A stretch of DNA of 64,000 nt from Molanna angustata (Eukaryota; Arthropoda; Insecta; Trichoptera; Molannidae): assembly GCA_963576475.1 (NCBI GenBank), contig OY754964.1, forward strand, positions 48,682,861 through 48,746,860, written 5' to 3'. Below, one piece after another: positions 1 to 11,400 of this stretch; positions within the stretch are counted from its first letter, which is position 1, and every line of letters begins with the position of its first letter. The position numbers and the translations under genes are program-made. Below the pieces are notes generated by a model, which had not been told where the DNA came from, searched no databases, and was given only the letters and a program-made list of their open reading frames with translations.

Positions 1-1271
1 ACATCTTTCTCCCGATTAAACATACATTATGAATTTAAGTATATCATTAATTTAAGTATACAAGTCATAGAAAAGTTTTTCTCGTATACAATTTTTCTTC
101 GTTCACTACCACCTCTTCAACTCAAGAAGACGAAAACAAGTCATTACAGAACTCAATACAGATCAAGAACATTAAAGTCTGCAAAACATTTATATTCCTA
201 AGGTTACTCACGCAGTGCAACTATTTATATATTTATTTATTTTTAACTTCTTGTACATATAATTGGTACACTAGTCAAACCAACCAGAGTTAGTGTTATA
301 TGAACAATACAATATTATGTACTATGGCAATAAGGTAATGACAAGACAAAAATAAAAATTATAAAGATTACAGAAGAAAAGTAAAAATTAAAAGACAAAA
401 AAGATTTAATATATAGGAACAATTCATAGCAATGATGGTAGTGGAAGAGAGAAAGCGGAAATCAGATATTATCAGATATATTTGTCTTTTTGCCTTTTTT
501 AAATATGTTTAGTGAGATAGATTACTTAATATCAGGACTCCATAATATTGAAGAGCTAAAAAATCAGTACCGTAAATTGAAATAGCTGTTAAATAAGTTT
601 AGCTGATCGAAGTGGACGCCCGTGGATGAATGATAGATAAGTGAATTTATCTATGATATTCTGAGGTAAGTTTGGATTAGATAATACGTTGTATAACATT
701 GGCAATATAATTTGTATATAACGTCGTTGTATCTTGGGCCAATGAAGAAGATTACAGTAATGAGAAATTTAATCAAATATTTCAGTCCAAAGATAAAACA
801 GATGCACACATTTTGAAGGCGTTCAAGTTCGTTGAGATGCTCCTCGTTTGCATCCAAATAGCTAACATAGGCATAGCCAAGCAACTGTAGTAATTGTACT
901 AGGGTTATAAAGGTAGGATGGTAAAGAAAGTGAAATTGCTGACATGTGATATCTGTTCATACCAGGAATGGTTACTATTAACAAAGAGCCCAAGGTCTTT
1001 CACGACCATAGTACCTATAAGAAATACATTGGTAATTGATACCAAGAGGTGGGAGTAGCAAATACTTAAGTGAGGACAGCAGACGAGGACTACCAATAAC
1101 AATTTCTTGATACTTAGGATTAATAAGGTAACCACGGTCTGATGACCACGAAGAGATAAAATTAAGGTCTTCGTTCATAGAAAGACTAGCATTGACAATG
1201 TCAGAAGATCATCTGCCAAAAGATGATGAATTTATACATATTAAAAATAACGGGGGGAAAATCTTTGAGAA
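1..1271. other. Non-coding, no feature recognised
   Basis: AT-rich sequence with only short, low-complexity open frames on either strand. None resembles a known protein or has exon-like borders. The first PDZ exon in the window (8294) needs upstream exons that I do not find here, so this is probably intron of the sif/TIAM gene or its upstream flank. Confidence 0.5.
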
Positions 1272-1758
1272 AGTGAGTACATTAAGGGGCCATATAAATC
1301 TTAACACCTCAATTTCAAATCAAATCCCTCAAATATGTTAAACAGAGAGTTTCTAGAAAAAAATATAAGTCCTTTTAACATTTCTCTAGTAAATGTTCGT
1401 CTCACAATTATAAAATTCAGGTTAAATTCCCATTAAAAAAAAATCCTATAACAGCATTTTTTTTACATAACTCCATAACTATGTGTCGTAGAGAAATAAA
1501 TATTTTATATGCTTAAAGAGTACATAAAATCAAAGTGAATGATCAATAAAGTTTTTTCATTTCAACTAAGGTTTGTTCTTAAAATGCAAAAAATCAACAA
1601 ATTTGCAGTTTCCGATAATTTAAATCACGTATATACCTTTTTTAACGCACGCCATAATTACTTTACTAACGCGTAACTTCATAGTGCATTGGGCGGTTTT
1701 AATATATCATGTTTTCAGTCACTAAGTTAAGCGTTATATGTCCTCTTAAGTAACGATT
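1272..1758 (-). repeat. Inverted partner of the repeat at 5877-6715
   Basis: Read as reverse complement, this stretch matches 5877-6715 almost end to end. Shared landmarks are a block near GAGGACATATAACGC, a block near ATGCACTATGAAGTTACGCG and the far end near TATGCCCCCTTAA. This copy lacks the foldback insertion carried by the other and so preserves the empty site (about 1541-1560). It is a dispersed repeat of unknown class, coding for nothing I recognise. Confidence 0.8.
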
Positions 1759-2284
1759 CAATTACATAAAATCAACCTTATTATCTTAAAAAATGCAAAG
1801 AAAATATCAAATTACATTTTACCCCATGATTTATTATTATTGTTCATAATTAATAATTATTGAACTAAACAGTCTCGATGGTTTATTCTGTATATGATAT
1901 GAAACTCTCTCTTCACTCTTAAAATATACGCTGCCGTCATAATTTATAATTGTTGTTCGAATAGCAACTAAAAATAATTGCGCAATATGCATTTGTGTAT
2001 GTATGTGATATTGCGCAATGCAAATGCAATCACCATAAATTATCCATTGTCCATAACCAATTCTTTGTTTATCCGGGACAGTTGTGTCAACCCGCCACAG
2101 AATGAATTACAACATCCTATCTATGTAGGTCGACAAAAGCGGTAACATAAATTCAATTTAATGATGATATTATGTTGATTTGTTTTATATTTATATATCG
2201 ATGACCAAATAATAATTGGGAGAGTAAATTTACAAAATAAAAAAAAGACAAAAAATGGTGTTGCAATCACGAATTTTAGTTACG

Positions 2285-3250
2285 CAATCTTCTTCTTCTT
2301 CTTCTTCTTCTTCGTCAGCTAGGACTATGTCCTGTAGTTTTCGGCACCTGCTCCTGGGAGGAGGACGTCCAGCTGTCCCTCCATCGTTTGGGCGGTCTTC
2401 CTGGAGGTCTGCTACCTGTAGGATGTTCATCGGCTGATATCCTCAATACTCGGTCTGAGCTTGCTCTCCCCACGTGATCTCTCCAGAAACGTCTTCTTGT
2501 TCTACCCCATGGCACCATGTCCTCAATATCACAAATTTTCCTTATTTCGGAGCTCCTCATTTGATCACGGAGGGTTACTCCTGCGATGGGCCGTAGAGTC
2601 TGCATCTCCGTGGTTCTAAGGAGACTTTTTGTACGGATGGTGTCAGCTCTTGTCTCTATGGCATATGTCATGATTGGTTTTATGCAAGTCTTGTAGATCC
2701 TGACTTTACTCTCCCTCAGCATATCCCTATTTCTCCAGACAGCACTTCTCAGGCATCCAGCCACTACAGCAGCCTTGGTTGCTTGTTAATGTACTTCGTT
2801 ATAAAGATCATTGCTGCTGGATATTTCTAAGCCCAAGTACTTAAATCTCATCACTTGTTCTATAGTTTTATTGTCTATTGCAAGTTTGCAACGTACTGGA
2901 TATCTTGAGGTTACCATGTTTTTTGTTTTCTCTATTGAGATTTGCATATTTACTCTTTGGGAAGATAAGTGGAATTTATACAGTAGTCTCTGAAGATCAT
3001 CCTCGAAATTTGCAATTAAGACGGCATCATCTGCATAACATATTATATCTATATTTATTTTCCCATTTTGAAACCTATTCCTAATGCTTTAACATCTTCG
3101 ATAATCTTGTCCATAATGATGTTAAAAAGAAAAGGACTCAAACTATCTCCTTGTCGAATACCTACTGCAGCTGGAATTTTTGGAGTTACGCAATCAATTG
3201 TGAAAATTGTGTCTTGTCCTGTTGTGGGGTTATATGTTAAACACATATGA
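2285..3250 (-). pseudogene. RTE-like non-LTR retrotransposon remnant (reverse transcriptase C-terminal half)
   Basis: Read on the minus strand, the frames give reverse transcriptase motifs in order: GIRQGDSLSPFLFNIIMDKI (RT4), then ICYADDAVLIANF (RT5, catalytic YADD, around 3030). A thumb region with FKYLGLEI follows, then the tail CIKPIMTYAIETRAD, and finally the basic GRPPKRW end. An in-frame TAA at about 2786-2788 interrupts it. The element ends in a (GAA)n run, seen as TTC repeats at 2288-2312. The endonuclease and the 5' part of RT are missing. A second copy of the same family lies at 18795-19320. It is a dead 5'-truncated insertion. Confidence 0.85.
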
Positions 3251-3259
3251 CAATTATAC

Positions 3260-5870
3260 TCGGTTTATTGGTAGAAGAGCTCTTGGCCGAACAAGTACCT
3301 ACACTGTTATATACCTAGCTATCTGTATAGCGCGCGGATGCGTGTCTGTGTCTGTTTCATAGAATTAGGTCCACGAGTGAAATTATGTATTTCAAAAAAT
3401 TTATTCGATATTATTTTTTATCGCCCGTATCCTGAATAAATTATCCCCGGTCCTCATGAAAAAAAAATCTCTCAGAAGAAACTTTACAAATATTTATTGA
3501 AAACAATATTTGAAACTCCGTAAATTCTTTCGTAGCATTTCTGGTTGTGCCCATACCGACCGCTTCGCGAAAGATTTGATTAAAATTTTCTTCGTTCAGA
3601 GGCATGTTCAAATTAAAACAAAATAAACTAACATTTTTACAGTTGTTGAAAGTGAACGTTCTTTTCTATTATATATCCAATATATTTTTAATTGATTTTC
3701 AATGGTATACTTTGAAATTACGTACGTAGGTACAAAATAATATAGATTTGATATTGATTTAAAGTTTTTGATCTGGGGGCAATTCCGGTTAAACGATGAT
3801 ATCAAAAAACCCTCACGATAATCCATATCTTAAAATATTATAGAACTCCGTAAGATAATTATATCCATGATATAGATTATCATAAAAGTTTTAATTTCAC
3901 CGTTTGACTGGATTTGCCCTCCTGAAAATAGGACGCACAACTTGATTATTTTTGGGTTATTTTAACTTTGCTAGTTCTCCTTCACAAATCAAAACAATTA
4001 TTTTGATTCTACATATTCTTAATGGTATCGATATCGTGGGAATTAAAAATTATAGGCTTGGTGGTGTCCTCGTAGTATGTAGGACGACTTAGCTATCAAC
4101 ACCGTACAATAAACACATAATTATTTGTTTTAAATTATTACCTATATACTTATTTGATGTTTTGATGAGTCTCCACGTGGACTGTAGGTACAGGTGCTTT
4201 ACTGTGGTACTCTACGTGGTGTAGGTACGAATTGACACTGTGTTGTGAAATATTGGTTGACCTATTGGCCAACATATATATTTTTGAACATGGTTTCTTC
4301 GCATAATTTTCATTGAATAATTGACACATACAATACGCTTAAAATTCCACAATAACAGATTAATAGAGAGTCTAGACTTAGTATGATGGTTGGAACCATC
4401 TCGTTGTAATATAATGTAGAATGATTTATAGGACAAACAGGATAGGATAGATCGAAATATTACATGTGGAATGTCTATTACAATTGAATTCCATTTCATG
4501 ACGCAGATTATTATTATTATTCCACGTCAATGTGATGTGTAATTTTCCCTTGGGGTTTGACGCCCCAACTTGGGTTTTCACAGGAAATATGTATATTTGT
4601 GTAATAGTGACGTCATCACACTTTATACCAACTCAATACGAATATACGTATAATAAACAAAGTTTTAAAATATCGAATCCTTTGCTAACTACATACATAA
4701 GATGAAGGGTACAGAAAGACTAGACAATAATAAAGTGCCAAAAAATTTGAGTTATTTTTTAATCAAATAATGCTGTATTTTTAACCGACTTTAAAAAACG
4801 GAGAGGCTATCAATTATGATTTTTTTAAGTTTGTTTAGCGATAACTTTTTAGAAAGTTATCCGATTTCGATTATTCTTTTATCGTTAGAAAGGGGGCATC
4901 TTGTTTTGAGTTCTTTTTCAATTTGGTGAAGATCTGATCATGGCATCTGAGAGAAAAAAATCATGAAACTCTTCAATTTTCACTTAGGCGATTGTAATTC
5001 TTTAACATACTATACGATTTTAATGATTCCTTTTTTAGTGGGAATAATAAACCACAAAAGTGATCACACATGTAAGTTTCATCGAGTTCAGGGGGGTAAA
5101 TCCTGTCAATCGATGAAATCAAATCCCTCATGATTACCCTTATCATGGACATAATTTAAGATATTATTGAGTTCGGCTTCCATCTAGGGCAGTCGTGGGA
5201 AGATATTTTGACTGTTATGAAGAGTTATTAATTTTCTATATTTTAGTGGTAGTTTTGAAGTTATGGATAAAAAGTTACACAGATTTGTTCTCGTCAAAAT
5301 TCATACTCGCGAAAGGCAAAGTTCTTACGCTACATTTGACAATACCTATACCTTCATCAATATCACTGAAAATGGAAAATTAAAAGTAATTTAAAAATAC
5401 AACCCCAAAAACATCTACAACTAATACAACATATTATACATGACTAAAAAGCTCATTTAGTTGCAAAATATTTACCAACACACAATCACTTTTTGAAGTC
5501 AGCGCCAAACATACATACCTAAGATTCGTTGAGTGGGTTCCATAAAACATAGTTCCATACTTTGATAATTTTTCATTATTTTTTATGGGTAGTCAGAGTG
5601 TTTTTTTTGTTGTTGTATAAACTGAATATGAATAAGTTAAAACGCTCGGATCGTTTGGAAATAAGATTTATCTCTTAGGATGTAATATTCTCTTGTCTTA
5701 TCAAAGTATTATCCCTTATCTTTCAAGAAAAATATTTTATTTTTTTCCACTGGGAATCGTACCCAGCATTCCAAGAATGAAGAAAATCAACACCAAACCA
5801 CGATGGAATGATGAGATTCCTTGAATAATTAATGTTTTGATTATTTCATTGTTCTATTTTAATAAAAAAA
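3260..5870. other. Non-coding, no feature recognised
   Basis: No credible exon, no RNA gene and no clear repeat boundaries. Short open frames (for example near 4212-4499 and 5195-5383) have AT-driven, non-conserved composition. Probably intron with decayed repeats. Confidence 0.5.
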
Positions 5871-5876
5871 TATTGT

Positions 5877-6715
5877 TTAAGAGGACATATAACGCTAAAT
5901 CTAGCCACTAAAAACATGATATGTTAAAACCGCCTAATGCACTATGAAGTTACGCGTTAGTAAGGGTAATTATCGCGTGCGTTTAAAAAAGTTTATCGTG
6001 ATTTAAATTATCGGAAAGCCAAAATTTGTTGATTTTTTGCAATTTATGAACAAACCGTACTGGAAATGAAAAAACTTTATCAACAGATTTTTAATTATCT
6101 CAATAGAGACGAAGTTGGAATATTTATTGTAGGAGAACCGGGAAATCAAGGCACCTACAGGGCTTACGACCTGTCATCGGCTGGTTTACGTGATCACTTT
6201 ATGCGCTTGCGCAACGTTCACCAATTATGCCTTTTAATGAGATCACGTAAACCAGCCGATGACAGGTCGTAAGCCCTGTAGGTGCCTTGATTTCCCGGTT
6301 CTCCTACAATAAATATTCCAACTTCGTCTCTATTGAGATAATTAAAAATCTGTTAAAAAATATCTTTGACTCCCGACAGGGAAAAAAATCCAATGTTTGC
6401 GCATATGCAATAATAAAAATATTCGAAAACTTTATCAGTCATTCACTTTGATTTTATGCACTCTTTTAGCATATACAAGATTTATTTCTCTACGACACAT
6501 AGTTTTGGAATAATTTTAAAAAAATGCTGTAAAAGAGGATATTTTAAATATTTTTTTAAGGGGAATTTTGTCTGAATTTCAAGATTGCGTGACGAACATT
6601 CACTAGAGAAATGTTGAATACACTTATGATATTTTTTCTAGAAACACACTGTTTAACATATTTGAGTAATTTAATTTGAAATTGGGGTGTTTAGGTTTAT
6701 ATGCCCCCTTAATCT
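5877..6715 (+). repeat. Dispersed repeat interrupted by a foldback insertion
   Basis: Inverted partner of 1272-1758. It is split at 6071-6437 by a foldback element. On both sides of the insertion the sequence resumes the match to the partner, so the order of events is clear: the repeat came first and the foldback element inserted later. Confidence 0.8.
6071..6437. mobile_element. Foldback MITE (family A, short hairpin form) with target duplication
   Basis: Two 114-bp arms, 6082-6195 and 6241-6354, are reverse complements around a 45-base loop. They carry the family A core (CTCAATAGAGACGAAGTT, CAAGGCACCTACAGGGC, GACCTGTCATCGGCTGGTTT). A one-sided tail follows at 6359-6425, containing CTCCCGACAGGG and TTTGCGCATATGCAATA. 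Direct repeats AAAACTTTATCA at 6071-6082 and 6426-6437 flank the insertion and match the empty site in the inverted partner. It encodes no protein; the open frame across the arm is only a by-product. Confidence 0.85.
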
Positions 6716-7150
6716 GTATTTATTACAAATTTAACGAAATAAGTGTATTATTAAATGTGTGTGATAATAACATTAAAATGTAGGTTTGTATTAAATTTAC
6801 TCATATTGTTGAATATCTCATATCATAAAACGACTAAATCGTTTCCAAGGCTTAAACGTCTTAACATAATCGACATTGGATAGGTACACCAAAACCAATT
6901 AAAATGAAAAAAAAAAATAAAAATCAAACATTTGAACCAAAACATAAACAACTTGATTTCCTCGAGAACGTCCTTCAATCAATGTGAAAACTATGCTGGG
7001 CCTTTTTTGCTTCTTTGACCATGTTTCCGTTCAGCATGGGCATTGTGATTTCAGTAATTATTTTACCTTTCTATCACATTTTGTCATTTGGGTCTGACGT
7101 AATTTTTTTTCGTCAATTCCAAGTCTTCCTACATGTAAATGTTAGCGTTC
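6716..7150. other. Non-coding, no feature recognised
   Basis: AT-rich spacer between a dispersed repeat and a small MITE. Nothing recognised. Confidence 0.5.
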
Positions 7151-7153
7151 ATG

Positions 7154-7451
7154 TAGGCGCAGCGTATAGATCGGACGCAACGCATCAGACGGACTTTAAT
7201 ATTCTCTGTATATGAATTCATACCAGTGCGTCCACTGATCGGCATCTGACGGAGCGCGCTCATCGAATCGTCGGGATGCCGACGCTGTTGCTAAGAGAAA
7301 AGGAGTAAAAATCAGATCGGATTTTTCTATGGAAAATTGCTAACAAATCCCAATACAAGTTGTGTCGGCAATGCAATTGGTGCGTATCTGTAGACGCACT
7401 GCCACAAACGAATCCATCTGATGTGCTGCACCGATCCGTACGCTGCGCCTA
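7154..7451. mobile_element. MITE with about 40-bp imperfect terminal inverted repeats
   Basis: The ends read GGCGCAGCGTA (from 7156) and TACGCTGCGCC (to 7449), flanked by TA on both sides (7154-7155, 7450-7451). The inverted match continues for about 40 bp through GATCGG and CATCAGA blocks. At about 294 bp it is markedly more GC-rich than its surroundings and has no coding capacity. A TA target duplication would fit a Tc1/mariner-type origin, but the family is not certain. Confidence 0.65.
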
Positions 7452-8293
7452 TACCTAGACTATACCTAGACTAACCTTGAGCTGAGTTGAAAAGTTTTAA
7501 ACAAGATTGAATAATAATATTTGAGCGAAAGTTTAATTGGGTAACAAACCCAACCGTTCCCAGTACTCGGTGAATAGCAACGTTCAACAAATTTATTGCC
7601 TTCGATTGATCGCCCACAAATTTTCTCGCTAACATTGTAGTGCGGTTCCAATCTAACCCCGCATACACTTACGCCACACCAAACTATTGTTGTGTCCGAC
7701 AAATTGATCCCATTCCGCAGTGTCATGGGGTAGCTTGTAGGTTGGACATAACTCTATTGTGTTTCACACTTTAATATATATTATCATTATGCTAATCCAA
7801 TTACAACGACCGCAACGAACAAATCTTCATAACTTGGGAACATAATAAATAGATTTGCTTGCATTAAATAAATTTTCAGTTGATTTAAAAAAATGTATAT
7901 TTTTAAAGAACGCGAAATCAAGATGAGTTCCCATAAAAGTATTTCAAAGGTTTTATCTTACATATTATATAATAATATGATTGCATTTTTCGCCATCTTG
8001 TTTCGAAATGGCTTACTTTTATATTTAAGTTCTATGAAATTGTAATTTCATTGTTGTTATTATATATTATTAATTTTTTTTTACCTCTTTCATAGTGTTT
8101 TTAATTATTCTACTTGGTACTTCAAGAATTATAGATAAAATCAATAAAAAAAATGTCATTTAAATTGAACTAAAACTTTAATCCACAAACACTTTATTTT
8201 TAAGACATTTATAGAGATTCAAATTATACAATGAACATTTTCCACTGTGAAAGAAAACTCATTACTGATATCTTTTATTTCTTTTTTTCTCAG
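7452..8293. other. Intron sequence upstream of the PDZ exon
   Basis: No repeat or gene recognised. The last bases form a good 3' splice site: a pyrimidine run ending TTTTTTTCTCAG at 8293. Confidence 0.55.
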
Positions 8294-8408
8294 GAATCAT
8301 TAAAGGTGACGAAATAATGGTGATCAACGGAGCTATTGTGTCAGATTTGGACATGATGTATCTTGAGAGTGTCTTGCAGGAGGAACAGGCATTGTGTATG
8401 ATGATGAG
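8294..8408 (+). CDS. sif: sif exon: C-terminal half of PDZ domain
   Basis: The acceptor is TTTCTCAG and the donor is AG|GTAAGA. The exon enters one base into a codon and leaves two bases into one. It encodes [13 protein letters not shown] (counting the split glycine), then [13 protein letters not shown]. This is the beta-strand/alpha-B part of a PDZ domain with the usual hydrophobic-G-D-E-I-x-x-I-N-G block. The carboxylate-binding loop must be in an upstream exon outside this window. The phase-2 end joins cleanly to 13560, giving an arginine codon. Confidence 0.9.
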
Positions 8409-11400
8409 GTAAGATCAATAAAATACATATATTAGTAGGTACCTGAAAATATGTTTATTCAAAACATACTCAAGTTGATATACATACACTATTTTCAATA
8501 AAAACTTTTCCCAATTTTACAAAATTCAACTTCAGAATATCGTTTCTTGTAGGACAATGACCTTTATATTCAAGATCAGAATCTAACCGTTGTAATTTCC
8601 AACGTCGAACTTTATAAACCTCCTAAAAAGACCTTTGACCCTAATCGTTGCAAATATTACTTGTGAACATGATACACTTGTTAATTCAAGAATATCTTGT
8701 GCTATAAGTGAAATTATATGGCTCATCATCAAGGGACCTACTTTAACTACATATACTAAATATAAATATCTATGTTCTGATGACAAATTTTTAACATCTC
8801 AATAGAGACGAAGTTGAAATATTATAGGTGAACCGGGAAATTAAGGCACCTTTAGGGCCTATGACCTGTCATGGGCTGGTTTACGTGATTACTTAATGCG
8901 CTTGTGCAACGTTTACCAATTATGCCTTCTTATTGATTTCCCTATCAATCCAATTTTTGAAAGTTCTTTATGTTAATCCTGAAAATCTTTTACGTCTATG
9001 AATTGAGGAAGATTTTTTTTATTTTTGAGAAATTGGTTTGTAAACAACGAAAGCAACAGTCCTCAAGCATGAGATTATAATGCTTTAACAGAAAGTCAAA
9101 GCATTTTTAAATGTTAAAAATTAGTAACAAAATTTCATTGACTCCCGACAGGGAAATAATACAATGTTTTCGTACATACAACTATAAAATAATAATAATA
9201 GAGAATTTTATATAGCGCCATTCAATCATTCAAGATCATTCCAAGGGCGCTGAAAGTTTAGTTATGTTCTGCTCTGTGAAACAAAGCTCTCTTCAGTCCT
9301 TCAATGAAAGTGCTCTTTCTTTGAGCACAGCGGCCATCAGGAGGCAGTGCATTCCACTCAATTGGACCGCTCACACCAAAGCATAGGTCATAGTAAGTCG
9401 CTTTGTTGACTCTGTCAAACTCCTTTAAGTAGTTGTTACTCTGTGATGCAGACGACCTCAGTCTCCCATATGTAGACCTGTTTTCTCTGAAACAGCTTTT
9501 GAATGTATTGTGGTGCTAGATTATTTAAAGCATTAAACACTGTCGCACAAATTTTGTAACCAACTCGCTCTGGACACTCCGAGAAATATATTCTATACAT
9601 ATGTCCAGATACTTTATAGATATCCATCATCAACTATACTTGAAGGATAATCCGGTTGCTATTTTACTGTTATATTTTCCGTACACATTAAATCTTCAGC
9701 ATACCGTGCCGATAAATGAGATTGCGCTACAACTGTAATTTCACTAATATGTGCATGTGGCAAATTTGAAGAATTAATTAGAACATTAGTGGCATAAAAA
9801 TTTGTATATTGAATAATATTTGTTGTTCAAAATTATTATATTAGCTAATTCATTATTTTACATTTTGTTTCTTTTTGATTGCCTTAAGTCTAAGTCTACT
9901 TTCCATTTATGAGACAAATTATAATTGGATACATACATATATAAATTAATAATAAATTATGTATGTTATCTATATATTTTCTAAAACCATAGTAACATTT
10001 TGCCTCTTTATGTTTGAATCTTCCATCAACAACCCTGGATCTTATATCCAAACCCCGTTATCCCTTTGTTCGCATGTCATGATGTCACAAAACCTTCATC
10101 AGTAAGATCCCTTCTTGAATGGTCAAATAAGCAACATAGATAAACAAATTACGTAACCTGTTCCAAGGGTTTTTGGTATAAACTTGCTTAATTTCATATA
10201 CATATTATGGAAAACCCTTAACCACACATTAATTGGCAATTTACTTTAATCAATATTGAACGGTTATATAACGAATTGGTTTGTATTTTATGCCTGTTAA
10301 TATGACTATGTTTTAGTTTATTTTACTATAAATCAAATTACCAATCGCTTTGAAAGCTGTATCCTTCTATTGATTGATTTGATAAGTTTTCAGGATAAAA
10401 TATTTTAGGATATTCCTATTATAAGTGGAATCATAAATCGTTGAATTTCGTTGATTTTCTTTATTTAATAATTGGATTTCAAAATTATAAAAAATTTCCC
10501 AATCGCTTAAATTTGCTTTAAAATTTCAAATATGCTAATTTTTTTATATAAAATAGTATGTACATGTAATATTTTTATTTGAAAAATATATTTAAAACAA
10601 TAAATTTATTTTGAATATAAATAAAGCAAATTGATAATTATTGTTGTACATTGCGGGTTACATAATTTAAAGTTGCGCAAAATATACAGCATATTAATTC
10701 AAAAACTTTTCATTCCGTGTATCGAAAACATAACCATTATTTCACGTCCTTTCATAAATTTCTGAAACTACTAACGAACATATTATGAACAGTCCTTCAT
10801 CGAACTATCCATTTATATTAATGCTTCCACAACACGTTCACAAATAACAGTAATATGCTTGCGTGAATGATGAAAGTTAAAACACTTTCTTGTTATAATA
10901 TTTCTCCCTGACACCTTCCTATCGTGGCCGCTGAAATACTTTCAAACAACTCGAAAACTTTCCCAATCCCCCTCACAAAATATTCCGATTGGGTTACAAA
11001 ACGCTCCCGCAACACTCCAAAGACTAGTGGATTGTGTGTATTTTAATTAAAAACACCGCCTTATTTATTTTTTGCAGAAATGGAATTATTATTTACCTTA
11101 TCTAACTTTCTATTTTCAATTCGTGCCAATGCCGAGACAATTCCATTTTAATCATGAATGTTATTTATATTTGCTTTTATTTAAGTCAATAGAACAATGC
11201 TGTTTTATTTTATTTTTATTTTATTTTATTTCAATTTACGGTTTGATAACCTTTTACACATACAAGTATATATAATATATTAAAAACAACAGAATTAAAA
11301 AAAAAAAAACAAATAAAATCAAACAAATATACAAAATGAAAATAAAAAATGAATAACAATATAAAAAAGGTGAAAACATGTAAAAATATGTAAAAAATAA

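Noticed and set aside
6066..6272. 68-codon open frame MKKLYQQIFNYLN...
   Set aside because: It lies across the arm of a foldback element. The same frame recurs at 53.6 kb only because the element does, and there is no sign of selection as protein.
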